Positions 54,071-63,771 are shown, numbered from the stretch's first letter. The stretch: 64,000 bases of DNA from Mixia osmundae IAM 14324 (GCF_000708205.1 NW_014575557.1:186001-250000); one strand, 5' to 3'. Notes: generated from the letters alone by a model not told the origin. Translations and numbers: made by a program.

Positions 54071-54076
54071 TATAAA
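54071..54076 (+). promoter_or_regulatory. TATA box of pheromone gene, left copy
   Basis: TATAAA lies 94 bp before the ATG, after a G/C-rich GGGCGGGCGGGC tract. The same element is present in the right arm. A strong TATA fits a highly induced pheromone promoter. Confidence 0.6.
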
Positions 54077-54164
54077 GCTTGAGCGATCCTCCTCCTAAGC
54101 ACCAAGCAAGTCTTCAGCACCACTTTCACAGCACTTTCGAAACCACACTACACACTCTCTCAAT

Positions 54165-54567
54165 ATGTCTCCCGCACCAATCACTGTCGAGGTCGAGTCC
54201 GTTGCTGCGCCTCCTTTCGGTGAGCTGGCCTGCTGGTCTGTCGACTGGAGACTCTGCTGACAGGGCGCATGTCCTCGACAGCCATGTACCGTGGCTGCAC
54301 GATCGCTCAGACCGAAGAGGTCGCCACCGACGCAAGAGATCCTCCGTTTGGTCAGTCTTTCTTGGATTATGCGCCTGCTCGAGCTTGTGCTCATCTGTTG
54401 GTTCCGTACGCACAGCCATGTACCGCGGCTGCACGATCGCCCAGAGCGAAGAGACCAGCGACGCAAGGGACCCACCTTTCGGTCAGTCGATCTCGCTCGC
54501 ACTTTGCTTCGGTCTGCTGATACAGAGCTCTCCTGCAGCCATGTACCGCGGCTGCACGATCGCNCAT
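54165..54567 (+). CDS. Farnesyl-type mating pheromone precursor, three repeat units (left copy)
   Basis: Exons are 54165-54219, 54282-54350, 54416-54481 and 54539 to the gap at 54564. The precursor has 72 residues judged from the intact right copy. It starts MSPAPITVEVESVAAPPF and then carries three copies of AMYRGCTIA. The spacers are QTEEVATDARDPPF and QSEETSDARDPPF. CTIA is a CaaX prenylation motif, at the very end in the last unit and internal in the others, as in the rhodotorucine A precursors (CTVA) of Rhodosporidium. The likely mature peptide is about RDPPFAMYRGC with a farnesylated Cys; cleavage is inferred. Every unit is split by an intron (57 to 65 nt) after the first base of the Ala codon of PPF-A, always at AG|CCATGTAC. 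An assembly N replaces bases at the stop. Confidence 0.87.
54564..54564. other. Assembly gap (single N) in left arm
   Basis: The N falls within the final ATCGC-N-CATAG of the pheromone gene. The right arm has two Ns at the matching place and a different bridging sequence. The true length between is unknown. Confidence 0.9.
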
Positions 54568-54570
54568 AGC

Positions 54571-54720
54571 ATGCTCCTGCAGCTGGTCAGTCTCTGCGCA
54601 CTCGCTTTGACCCTTTTGCCAGTCGCTGACGCATTTCCCAAAGGTCTGCACACACGCTACCTGCAATCTCAAGATTTCGCCTCAAGCATCTTCTTGTCAC
54701 TTAATCTGAATGCAATGGTC
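54571..54720 (+). other. Possible start of a secreted protein within the left arm
   Basis: Just past the gap an ATG opens MLLQLVSLCALALTLLPVAD followed by AFPK, a textbook signal peptide. The same frame occurs in the right arm. Outside the arms the two continuations differ, so at least one copy is truncated or the frame is fortuitous. A GT donor follows AAAG. I cannot define a complete gene. Confidence 0.3.
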
Positions 54721-54915
54721 AATCTCAATCGTATGCTAGTGTCTTGTCTGGCTTTTTGTTTCTCCTGGGGTGCCCCTCGTCATTCTGTGGAGACATCCAC
54801 TCGGACTTGCGGGCCGGTCCCAGGAGATCTCAAGCCTGAGCAGAAAACCCCGAGGGCGCGCGCGTCGCGCTCGCGCTTTCGTGCGTTCGGGCTCCTAAGA
54901 TCTGAACTCCAAGCG

Positions 54916-55656
54916 ATGTCGGTCATCAATGTTTCTTCGGTCAAATTGGAACACGCAGCAGCACCTTTCACGGAGCCATTCACATTCGACATCACTTTCG
55001 AAGCGTTGCGGGCCCTCGACGATGGTCAGCCGCTTGGCCCCTAGAGAGTCAAATTGATCGCTTGCCAGCAGATGTGGAATGGAAGGTCATCTACGTCGGC
55101 TCCACCGAAGATCTCCAACATGATCAGGAGCTTGACAGCTGTTCGGTCGGGCCCATTCCGGCTGGCGTAAATAATTTTGTCTTCGAAGTTGGTGTTCTTC
55201 TGTAGGCAGTAGACAAGCGGCTGAGACGCGTATGATCAGGCCGCAGCACCAACGCCAGGAAGCATACCGAAGGACGAGCTGCTCGGTCTCACGGTCGTAA
55301 TATTGTCAGCATCGTACGCAAACCAGGAATTCGTCAGGATAGGCTATTACGTCAACGTCGAGTACGACAATGAAGAGCTGCAAGCCCAAGATCCGCCACC
55401 TGATCCACACGTAATCGAGCGCCTGCAACGTCGCGTATTGGCGGAGAAACCTCGCGTCACTCGCTACAACATCAAATGGGACATCGAAGAGGAGCCAACA
55501 TCCGCAAAGACAACCTTGCTCGACGCGTCATTGGCGACTAATGGCGAACAAAATCCGCAAACAGCGCTCACAGCGCAGCAAGGTCTCGATGACACTGCTG
55601 AGCCAGCGGAGGTCACCAAGGCCGAGACTGCCTCTCAGGCCGTCGCTGTTGCGTGA
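54916..55656 (+). CDS. ASF1: Histone H3-H4 chaperone Asf1
   Basis: Exons are 54916-55024, 55069-55187 and 55240-55656, giving 214 residues. Asf1 hands H3-H4 dimers to CAF-1 and HIRA during nucleosome assembly. The conserved core is complete: [102 protein letters not shown] and [13 protein letters not shown]. The tail is shorter and less acidic than in yeast. Introns are 44 and 52 nt. It is the only gene in the spacer between the two palindrome arms, pointing toward the right arm. Confidence 0.95.
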
Positions 55657-56142
55657 AGCGGTTTCTGCCGGCGTCTGGCTGTATCCTCGATGCATCTGCT
55701 GTCGTTGACTGTCTCTACAGGATGGTTTGGGAATCTGCGCATCGAGCAAGCGGCTACAGACGTCCGCCACATAGCACAGGAAATCAGTGAGCAGTCGGCC
55801 ATCAGCCATGTTGCTTTTCCTGCGACTTGCTCGTACCACTGTGGGGCGAGCCATGCTGATAACACTTCGGCACTCGCGCAGCTTCGCCTATGCCCGAGGT
55901 ATATGATCAGCCATGTAAGGATATCCGACATAGCGGTGGGATAGATACACAGATCACTGGCGGCCTTGTGTGCATCCGACGCTCGCAAGGTGTCAAAGCT
56001 TGCTGCTCTATATGGCTACGGCAAGCGAGCCAAGGTCACCTTACACCTGGAGCGGAGAGGTGCCGGGCAAGGCGTATGGTAAATTGCTTTGCTTTCAGAG
56101 CCGTGGCGTAGCAAATCACCATTGCAAGGAACGTGCGCATAA
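55657..56142. other. Spacer between ASF1 and the right palindrome arm
   Basis: About 490 bp. No supported frame, RNA gene or repeat other than the adjoining arm. Confidence 0.4.
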
Positions 56143-56298
56143 GACCATTGCATTCAGGTTAAGTGACAAGAAGATGCTTGAGGCGAAATCTTGAGATTGC
56201 AGGTAGCGTGTGTGCAGACCTTTGGGAAATGCGTCAGCGACTGGCAAAAGGGTCAAAGCGAGTGCGCAGAGACTGACCAGCTGCAGGAGCATGCTATG

Positions 56299-56304
56299 NG
56301 GCCN
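56299..56304. other. Assembly gaps (two Ns) in right arm
   Basis: N at 56299 and 56304 flank GGCC. They lie directly after the pheromone stop codon when read on the minus strand. Their position mirrors the N at 54564. Confidence 0.9.
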
Positions 56305-56305
56305 C

Positions 56306-56708
56306 CTATGCGATCGTGCAGCCGCGGTACATGGCTGCAGGAGAGCTCTGTATCAGCAGACCGAAGCAAAGTGCGAGCGAGATCGACTGACCGAAAGGTG
56401 GGTCCCTTGCGTCGCTGGTCTCTTCGCTCTGGGCGATCGTGCAGCCGCGGTACATGGCTGTGCGTACGGAACCAACAGATGAGCACAAGCTCGAGCAGGC
56501 GCATAATCCAAGAAAGACTGACCAAACGGAGGATCTCTTGCGTCGGTGGCGACCTCTTCGGTCTGAGCGATCGTGCAGCCACGGTACATGGCTGTCGAGG
56601 ACATGCGCCCTGTCAGCAGAGTCTCCAGTCGACAGACCAGCAGGCCAGCTCACCGAAAGGAGGCGCAGCAACGGACTCGACCTCGACAGTGATTGGTGCG
56701 GGAGACAT
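56306..56708 (-). CDS. Farnesyl-type mating pheromone precursor, three repeat units (right copy)
   Basis: Exons are 56654-56708, 56523-56591, 56392-56457 and 56306-56334, giving 72 residues. It encodes the same protein as the left copy and here is complete through GCA TAG, so the precursor ends in CTIA. Transcription runs toward ASF1, opposite to the left copy, so both pheromone genes point inward. The promoter, TATA box (56797-56802), exons and introns match the left copy wherever I compared them. As both copies encode the same peptide, they probably raise dosage rather than widen specificity. The mature peptide and its partner receptor (normally that of the opposite mating type) are inferred from family biology. 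Confidence 0.87.
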
Positions 56709-56796
56709 ATTGAGAGAGTGTGTAGTGTGGTTTCGAAAGTGCTGTGAAAGTGGTGCTGAAGACTTGCTTGGTGCTTAGGAGGAGGATCGCTCAAGC

Positions 56797-56802
56797 TTTA
56801 TA
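56797..56802 (-). promoter_or_regulatory. TATA box of pheromone gene, right copy
   Basis: TATAAA on the minus strand, the mirror of 54071-54076, with the same C/G-rich tract further upstream. Confidence 0.6.
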
Positions 56803-57031
56803 GATCTCGAGCGAGCGCGCAGACAAAGACGCCCGCCCGCCCGCCTTCTCTCATTCTGCACGGTCACGGTCATAAAGGGACGACCGATTGGCTATCGTGA
56901 TCGAACGCGGACATTGCCATGATCTTGATCATGTGCCGATATGAGCGTCTCTGTTGATGATGATCGAGTGTGATCGTGCCAGCAAGCCGAGCTTCTGTCG
57001 TGGGTGATCGCTCGCACAAAGAGAAGTGGCG

Positions 57032-57388
57032 TCGAACGTCAAGCCCAATGCTACGGCTCATCATGCAACAAGTCTCGATAAAACGCAAGTTGCAGGAAGG
57101 ACAAGAGATGTAGCCTCAGGCTACTGTGATAGAGCCTTGATATTTGTGAACGTCATTCCGATCGAATAGCGTACGCTGCGTTGGCCCGCCGGTCCGACGC
57201 GTGTCGACGCGATCTGGCCTGAGACTTGATAGGCCTGCCCTCATCACGTGTTGTGGACATACAGCAGCTGCCAACAGGTGTGCGGACTGTAGATAGTGCC
57301 CAAAACGCAATGTCACTGCCAGAGTCAACGCAGCGGTAGACATCCTGAACGATCTGCGTTGTAGTACACATGCTATTAAACGAGCATC
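57032..57388. other. Region between palindrome and STE20-type kinase
   Basis: About 360 bp outside the right arm. No supported gene. The kinase gene ends at 57389. Confidence 0.4.
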
Positions 57389-60062
57389 CTACTTTGTCGA
57401 ACGGAATCGCAGAAGGGGCGCAAGCTCTGGCAGACTGCAAGCCATCCTGAGGAAAGGATGCTGCGAGACAAGATCAGTCGTTGTGATAAGTCAGCATTGC
57501 AGCGGGCTTACCTGAACGAGCTCTTCTGACGTTGCGCGGGACTTGACATCGACGCAAAGACAGACAGCAAGGAAGTTTTTGAGTTCCTTGCTGAGCTTTT
57601 CGGGCTTCTTGAGCGTCGGGGTACCGTTCGTCGCGATGAGGTAGAGTGCCTTGAGCGGCTCTTCGTCGAGATAAGGCGGTTCGTTCTCGATCATTTCGAT
57701 TGCCATGATGCCGAGAGACCAGACATCGACTTTTGCGCCATACTCTTTCTGCTTCACGACTTCTGGCGCCATCCTGTATTGCATGTATCAGCCCATAGTG
57801 TCGTCTGCGCGATGGACGCGTACCAGTACGGAGTGCCGACCATTGTAGCTCGTTTCGACTTTTGATCTGTCAGTTTGGCGCAGAAGCCAAAGTCGGCTAC
57901 TCTTGCAGTCAGCATCCGGTGCCACGATAGGGAAGGATGACGCACTGATCTTGACATGACCGACCGAATCTAACAGCACATTATCGCTCTTGATGTCGCG
58001 ATGGATGATACTCTGCTGATGCAGATGTTGCAAACCACGACAAGTCTGCTCTCGCGTGAGTGTGATCCCCTTACAAACTAGTCTGGGCAAGCGCACCTCG
58101 AGACAGATGCTGGCTATCTGACGTTCCGCTAGTGTGTTGTTGTCGATAACGTCAGTCAAAGGACCGCCTTCCATATATTCCATGACGACCCATAGTTCCT
58201 CTGATCTGAGCAGGAACGAGTCCAAAAAGTTGACAATGTTGGGATGTTGAGACTCGCGCATGACGAGAATTTCGTTGACAATGAGCTCCTTGCGGGGCTG
58301 AGCACGAAGATCCATCTGCTTGATCGCAACCTTGCCACCCGTCGCCAGCGTCTTCGCCACATAGACCGAGCCAGACGCGCCTTGACCGACTTTTTTGATC
58401 TTGGCATAGAGCGTATTGGGATCGACGGGCGAGGTGACCTGTCGTAATTTGGCCTGTACTTCCGCTTCTGACATCTTTGAGACTCTGCGTTCGCCTGCTG
58501 GCTTTGTGCGCGCAGGGGCGGCTGTGGCAGCAGCAGGCTTGCTGGCAGAAGGTGCAGGCTTGCTCGATGGTCCAGCTACAGTGGGCTGAGTCGCTTTGAG
58601 TGGTACTCGCGATTCGCCCGCCGGAGGCTGTGCGCTTGTGGACGCTTTGGTGAGTAGGTCCTTCTCGCGGGGTATTGAGTCGCTTGAGCCGCTCGGAGCA
58701 GAAGGAGCAGGACGAGCAGGAACGAGATCGCTCCGACTTTGCTGAGACGACGATTGCTTCATGGCATGTGATTCGGCCGTCTTCTCCGCTTCTCGTCTGG
58801 CGCCAGGCTTGACGACAACATCATAGAAGCCGCCAGCTTTGCTTGAGTCCGCTTGGGCCGATGAAGATGGTGCATCGTTGCGGTTGTAGCTTTGTGCGGG
58901 CGGCTTTTCCTCTGAAAAGTTGCGCTCCGAGATTGAGCGTCGCGATGGATCTTGACGCGATGGTGAGACATCGGGAAGACGAGAAGTTGAGGCAGCAGCA
59001 GGCGGTAGGAGCGAGTCACTGCGCTGGCCGGCAAGTCCCGTGCCTGCGCCGAACCGCATATTTGAGCTCGAAACATTGTTTGAACTGCCAGCTGCAATAC
59101 CTGAGTCTGTCAAATTGTTCGTATCTGTCCGAGGCGCATCGACGAGTCGTTCATCTTTGCTCGGAATCGTTGCGGATAGAGCGAAATCGCTCGTCTCGCC
59201 CGTGCGCTTTTGGATGTCGGTATAGAACTCGAGGACGTCGAGGACTGCTTGGGGATTGCGCGCATAGTCTTCTTTGGTGATGGCTGATGAAGTGAGCAAA
59301 CGTGTCCATTGTTCGGGCAGGCCTGTGAATGCGCCCGAGATGGGATCGAAGCCGACGTGGACTTGATGGACAAAGTTGGTCGGGCTGGAGACGCCCATGA
59401 GTGGCGATCGCGAATAGATGTCGTCCATCCAGCTGTATAGCTCTTCGTCACTTTTCAAGCTCTGCGGGCCTTGATTGTTAAGCTCGTGAAGTGGCTCAAA
59501 GACGGCAACTGACGAGAAAGTAGGTCTTCTCTTTGGTCTCCAGCTCGATGCAATACGGCTTGAGATCTGTCCTCGAGACATTGACGATGTCTTTCAGGAA
59601 GACGAGTGCGGATGCGCTCGACGTCGCTTGCTGTCAGCCCACCTGAGATCAGCTGATGTACATCACTGGAACCAGCAGCGCTGACCTCATTCTTGTGAAA
59701 AGTGAGAGTTTGCTCGCGCAAGACGAGCCAGCGCTTGGACCAAATCCAACTCCTTATCCCTTCTTCCTTTACGCTCACGAAGCCTCTCCTCAGGATGGTC
59801 GTAAGAGATCTGCTATTGTCGGGTCCGTTTGATCCATAGCCGTTGTTGCCTGTACCGTTGAACCTCTGAAAAGAGTCTGATCCTCTCCACGTCAGCTCCG
59901 TCTCAGCATGGAGTATTGACCGAGCCTACCTGTTGATCCGCTGGCATTTGAGATGAGACCTGATGAGCTCGATGCTGCAGAGGTCTTGCCGCCCGGTCCG
60001 AAGGAAGGTTGTCGCTGGATAGGTACGGGCGGCGCGGGTCGCGATGGGGTCAAGTAAGCCAT
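57389..60062 (-). CDS. STE20: p21-activated kinase with PH, CRIB and kinase domains (Ste20/Cla4 type)
   Basis: Exons are 59930-60062, 59686-59882, 59514-59630, 58097-59461, 57946-58045, 57824-57896, 57512-57773 and 57389-57460, giving 772 residues. The order is a PH domain ([52 protein letters not shown]), a Cdc42-binding CRIB ([20 protein letters not shown]), a long Ser/Pro-rich linker, and a kinase. Kinase motifs are [55 protein letters not shown], and a final [20 protein letters not shown] domain is the Cla4 layout, but the MAT-linked Ste20 of Cryptococcus also has one, so I use STE20 because of its position beside the pheromone genes. Seven GT-AG introns are 47 to 55 nt. Confidence 0.9.
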
Positions 60063-60756
60063 CTTGCAAGCAAGTCAGCTGAGGGGAGCAGACGGCAGAT
60101 GTTCACTCCGTGGGTGTTGAGCGAGTCTTGCGCACGGGGACTTTGTCAATGCTTTGCGAGCAGACCGGGCAGGATACTGCGAGCAATGGCACGAGATGTG
60201 GTATCGCTTTGCGGCACTGTCTCGTTGCTGCCTTACGCTCAGCGTACGTGTGATGATTGCGCGAGGCGGGGATGCCAGGCGCTTCGGTCTTTCTCCCTTT
60301 CGCTGGGTCGTTGTGTCGGCAAGCAAGCAAAGCGAGTCTGCCAACGTCGCGCGAAAGATATGTCGCTCCTTGATGGACCAATCGCTGTGTACGAGCAAGC
60401 GAGAAGGCCAAGTTTCGATGTTGGGACTCAAGGACGAGCGAGTGTTCAGCGCGACGGGACCGTGCACACCCTTCTGCTTCCTTGAATCGAGTTGAGATTT
60501 GCCGGTTGATGATCGCCTGATTGCACGCAATGCCAGCGATCGCAAACGAAGCAGCAGTCGTCGCGAAGGTCGCTCGAGCAGAGAACGGCAGCCGAGGAGC
60601 GTGTCTTCGCTCTGACTACGCCCTGCTGACAGGCACGAGGCACGTCGTCGGCTTCAATTGGCGATGTCGTCGCGCTGCCCGCGGAGCGCGACAAGAAAGT
60701 GGCGTCGGGCCTGGAGCGAGGCCCGACACCCCGAGTGTGCTTGGGGGCAAAGAGCC
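60063..60756. other. Divergent promoter region (STE20 and YRA1)
   Basis: About 690 bp between two divergent starts. Frames of 80 to 160 codons occur on both strands but show no domain or splice logic. I see no supported gene. Confidence 0.4.
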
Positions 60757-61757
60757 ATGGCTTCCCTACTCGATCGTGCACTGACCGATACGCGCAAGCC
60801 CGAACGTGCTCGAGTCGACTCGCGAGGCAGCAGAAGAACATCGGGTCCTTACGACGTCAGACGGTCATCGTCATCCACTTTGGCGTCGGCTGAAGTTGGA
60901 TCCTCGAACAGAGACCCATCCAGCGGGATGGTGATAACTGGAAGCATGATCGATTTGATCAGCCCCGCTTCAATCGAGATAGAGAAGCGGCATCTGATGG
61001 GGCGACAAGTTCACGGCTGAGGATTGACAACTTGCATTATGAAGTCAGCGAGAGAGAGCTAGAGGTACGGCGCATCTTCACACAGCTCGAGGTAGAAGCT
61101 CATGTGGATTGCCCAGGCATTGTTCACTCAGATCGGTCCTTTGGCAACGCCGCCGAGCATAGGAGCACGTTACTCACCCTTTGCAGGCGAGCCCATACTC
61201 ATCCTGGCTTGGATCTAGTTTGATCGCTCTGGACGATCACTCGGCTGGGCAAGAGTAGCTTACGAGAGCGAAGATGATGCTGCGACAGCCATCAAGCAGT
61301 TCAATGGCGCTCGAGCAAAAGGTAGACCGGTCTCGGGTGTCCAGACAGCCTTGACTGATTGTCTGATCAGGTGACATCATCAGAGTCTCGTATGACTTCA
61401 GTGTACCCCGTACCAAAGCCGGACCGGCGCTCAGCAATCGTGTCGAAGGATACGACGAGATTCGCAAGAGGTACGCGGGACCCTCAGATCCATGACCAGA
61501 CTGACACACTGTTATCTAGCTTGAACGGCAGTGACCGCCCTGCGCCAGCTGCACAGAGAAGCGAAAGAGGTCAACGGGACAGTGACAGAGGGCCCAGAGG
61601 AAGAGGCAGAGGCGGTCGAGGTGGGGCCAGAGGGGGCAGGGGAGGAAGACGCCCGCCTGCCACTCAAGATGATCTCGACAAGGAACTCGAGAGCTTCATG
61701 AACGAAAAGTCCAGTGGCGCGCCCGCTGCAGATATGGATGTCGATATGAATGCTTGA
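60757..61757 (+). CDS. YRA1: mRNA export adaptor Yra1/ALYREF (REF family)
   Basis: Downstream exons are 60963-61064, 61117-61164, 61219-61321, 61371-61470 and 61520-61757. The protein couples mRNA to the Mex67 export receptor. The RRM reads LRIDNLHYEVSERELEALFT, FDRSGRSLGWARVAYESEDD, AATAIKQFNGARAKGDIIRV. It is followed by an RGG-box tail (RGPRGRGRGGRGGARGGRGG) and the C-terminal DDLDKELESFMNE helix typical of REF proteins. The intron at 61165-61218 appears to start GCACGT, another GC donor. The first exon begins at 60757 (MASLLDRALTDTRKPERA), but its end is uncertain: donors at 60856, 60895 and 60931 all keep frame, the last giving an unusually short 32-nt intron. Confidence 0.85.
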
Positions 61758-61887
61758 CTGCATTGCAACTCTCTGTAAGATCATCATCATCTGCTCCCGA
61801 GGGGTGGCAGGATCTGGTGGCCGTTGAATTTGAGCACACTGCAAATCAGGTCAGCGACGATATTACACGCACGTGGTAGATGCCTCA

Positions 61888-62343
61888 CTATAACGAAGTC
61901 TGCAAAGGCAACAATCAGCCTCGAATACAGACAGGATTCAAGGAAAGACATACATCTCTGACATCGATATCCTGTCCTTCGAGATGGATGGCGATAACGT
62001 TCTCTTGGGCAAGTCTCTTTTGGACGTCTCGCACCATCAGACCCAGAGCAAAAGGCCTGCCATCGATCGTCTTGCTCTCGATAAACCACGTACTGTCAGT
62101 AGCCCCACCAGAAGCCGGTTTCGATTCGAGCAACATGGCTTTGCCGCGTCCCTCATCGACGTCGCCCATCCACAGTGCCCCGTCGTCTGGCGAGGTTGCG
62201 CCGGGATTGGGGTACCAGCCTACTTGCCATGTCATCACATGTTTGGTCAAAACTTCCAACGAGAGCGTAGCAGCGTTCTTATGCTCGATAGCGGCGCCGA
62301 GCACAGATGCCCAGAGCGGTAGTACAGCAATAATGCTGCGCAT
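61888..62343 (-). CDS. Small secreted or ER-lumen protein, unknown
   Basis: Exons are 61954-62343 and 61888-61899, giving 133 residues. It starts with a signal peptide (MRSIIAVLPLWASVLGAAI). The mature part contains VMTWQVGWYPNPGATSPDDG, STWFIESKTIDGRPFALGL and ends EGQDIDVRDTSL. The last exon is only 12 nt; the 54-nt intron has GTATGT, a CTGAT branch and TTTGCAG. Without splicing the protein would run a few residues to 61915. No cysteines stand out and I recognise no domain. Confidence 0.6.
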
Positions 62344-62443
62344 ATTTACCAAACAGGCGAGCGAGACAATCTATCGCTGCTGTATGCGTCGACAAGTGAG
62401 TTGCTATGCAGCAACAAGGTCCCTTCGCGCTTCGAGCGGAGCG

Positions 62444-63452
62444 TTACAGACTCGCAAGCATAGCAGCCAGTTCTGGCGGTACGCTGTAGTTCTCCAATTC
62501 GGCCAGATCGCTCGCGGTCAGCTGGGGCACAAACGATGTTGACGACTGCCCCGGAGCGTTTGCGTCTGCTGTCAGCGTTGGCAGGTGCGCTTTTGAGTTG
62601 AGGGGTGGTGCAGGAGCAGTGAGCGTATTGTCAAGCGGTATGGAAGGTAGCATAGCGAGAAGCGCGTCATAATCTGCCGCGGCTGCCGCTGCAGCTGCAG
62701 CTGCGGTACCGGCTTGTGCGCCGTTGGGATTCGGCAGAGCAAAGTCATTGCTGGCATCGCCAAAGACTGCAGACCCGCCGAGAGGCAGGATAGGTTGACC
62801 TTTCTCGCCTAGCGTCATATTCGGTGTACCTTGCCGCACGTCCGACTTGAGCGTGTGGCCGAAAGTAGATAGCAATTCTTGCTGATGCTGCGCCTGACGC
62901 TCTTGTTGCGTCAGTCTCGTCGTTGATCTGCCTTGCGTAGGCTTAGCGATCTGGACCACATCATCATCGTCATCGTCTTTGATCTCGATGACTTGTCGCT
63001 CCGGTTGCGCTGCCTCGACAGCACTCGTCGCAGGGGTCACTTGTGGATCTAACCGGGCTTCGACCGCATGAAGCGACGAGGTTCCTCGTTCTGTATCTCT
63101 TTGGATGACGGCTTTGGCTACGAGAGCTTCATGTTCGATGCAATCGCAAATGGCTTGATACCGCTCACAAGCTTGTTCGAGCGCTTCGTTGAGTTGTAAC
63201 GGTACGCGAGAGACGTAGCCCTGAGCTTGCAATGCTCTCACGTCCCTGATGAATGATAAAATCTTGCCCATAGCGAGTAGTGCACTCTGTAGATGTGCTA
63301 TCAGCGCAACATGTAGCTACAGTGAGGACGTAGCATGCCTTGAGAGCGTCGGACAGAGCAAGCGTACGCTGCTGCGTGAATGTGTCGGGAGGACCCGGAG
63401 CTGGCTTGTAGACCAGCTTGCCTTCGTGGCGTTCGAAGGCTCGTAGATCCAT
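62444..63452 (-). CDS. Protein of unknown function with poly-Ala tract
   Basis: Exons are 63339-63452 and 62444-63262 in the favoured model, giving 310 residues. The N-terminal 100 residues are helical (MDLRAFERHEGKLVYK, TLALSDALKILSFIRDVRAL, LNEALEQACERYQAICDCIE). An acidic patch (EIKDDDDDDVVQIA), a Gln-rich part, a ten-Ala run and a Pro/Leu-rich tail follow. A helical head with a low-complexity tail suggests a nuclear transcription-type factor, but no family is recognised. The intron could be GC-AG (CTCAAG|GCATGC, 76 nt) or use weaker GT donors 9 or 18 bases on; all keep the frame, so I do not count it as firm. Confidence 0.6.
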
Positions 63453-63771
63453 GTCGCTGTCGGCTCACGAGCGTGATCGACAGGGGTCGAATGCCGGCGC
63501 CAAACTAGTCGATTAGTCGACGTATCGACGCGAATTCGCAAATGCGACCGAACTGGCTTGGAAATGAAGTAGCTGCCTATCGCGCGATCAAGTCATGATT
63601 CCACTCTCCATGTCACGATCGTCACACTCGAATCCTGAGCCTGACCCTCACTCGGAAACTGAGTGTTCAGCAATCCGAGTCTCGTCCTTCCGCCTATCTC
63701 ATCTCCCTAAAGTAACAGAGACTTTGCCAGATCTGCAAGCCAACCTTTGCTATCTGCTTTCTTCCTGCCGG

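Larger units (their letters stand above)
53842..54720 (+). repeat. Left arm of an inverted repeat (palindrome) carrying a pheromone gene
   Basis: This 879-bp arm matches the reverse complement of 56143-57031. The compared stretches are identical except for one T/C difference (54705 versus 56158) and the single-N gaps. The outer boundary is sharp: GCCACTTCTC begins the match, and the bases outside differ. The inner boundary falls after GAATGCAATGGTC. The arm includes upstream sequence with a TATA box, the full pheromone gene, and 150 bp beyond it. Confidence 0.93.
56143..57031 (-). repeat. Right arm of the inverted repeat
   Basis: The reverse complement of 53842-54720, about 889 bp including two N positions and the short bridge GGCC between them. 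The arms are separated by a 1,422-bp spacer. Such high identity over non-coding and coding bases alike points to a recent duplication or ongoing gene conversion. Confidence 0.93.

Noticed and set aside
54264-54281. Acceptor at 54263 for the first pheromone intron
   Set aside because: It would insert RMSSTA into the first unit. The acceptor at 54281 makes the first unit match the other two and uses the same AG|CCATGTAC context.
54079-55044. One long plus-strand protein running from the pheromone promoter into ASF1
   Set aside because: This frame merges the pheromone leader in the wrong register, the gap and ASF1 exon 1. Splice signals and the CTIA repeats show separate genes.
63330-63340. Counting the 62444-63452 gene among firm GC-AG introns
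   Set aside because: Weak GT donors 9 and 18 bases further on also keep the frame, so the GC donor is not forced.
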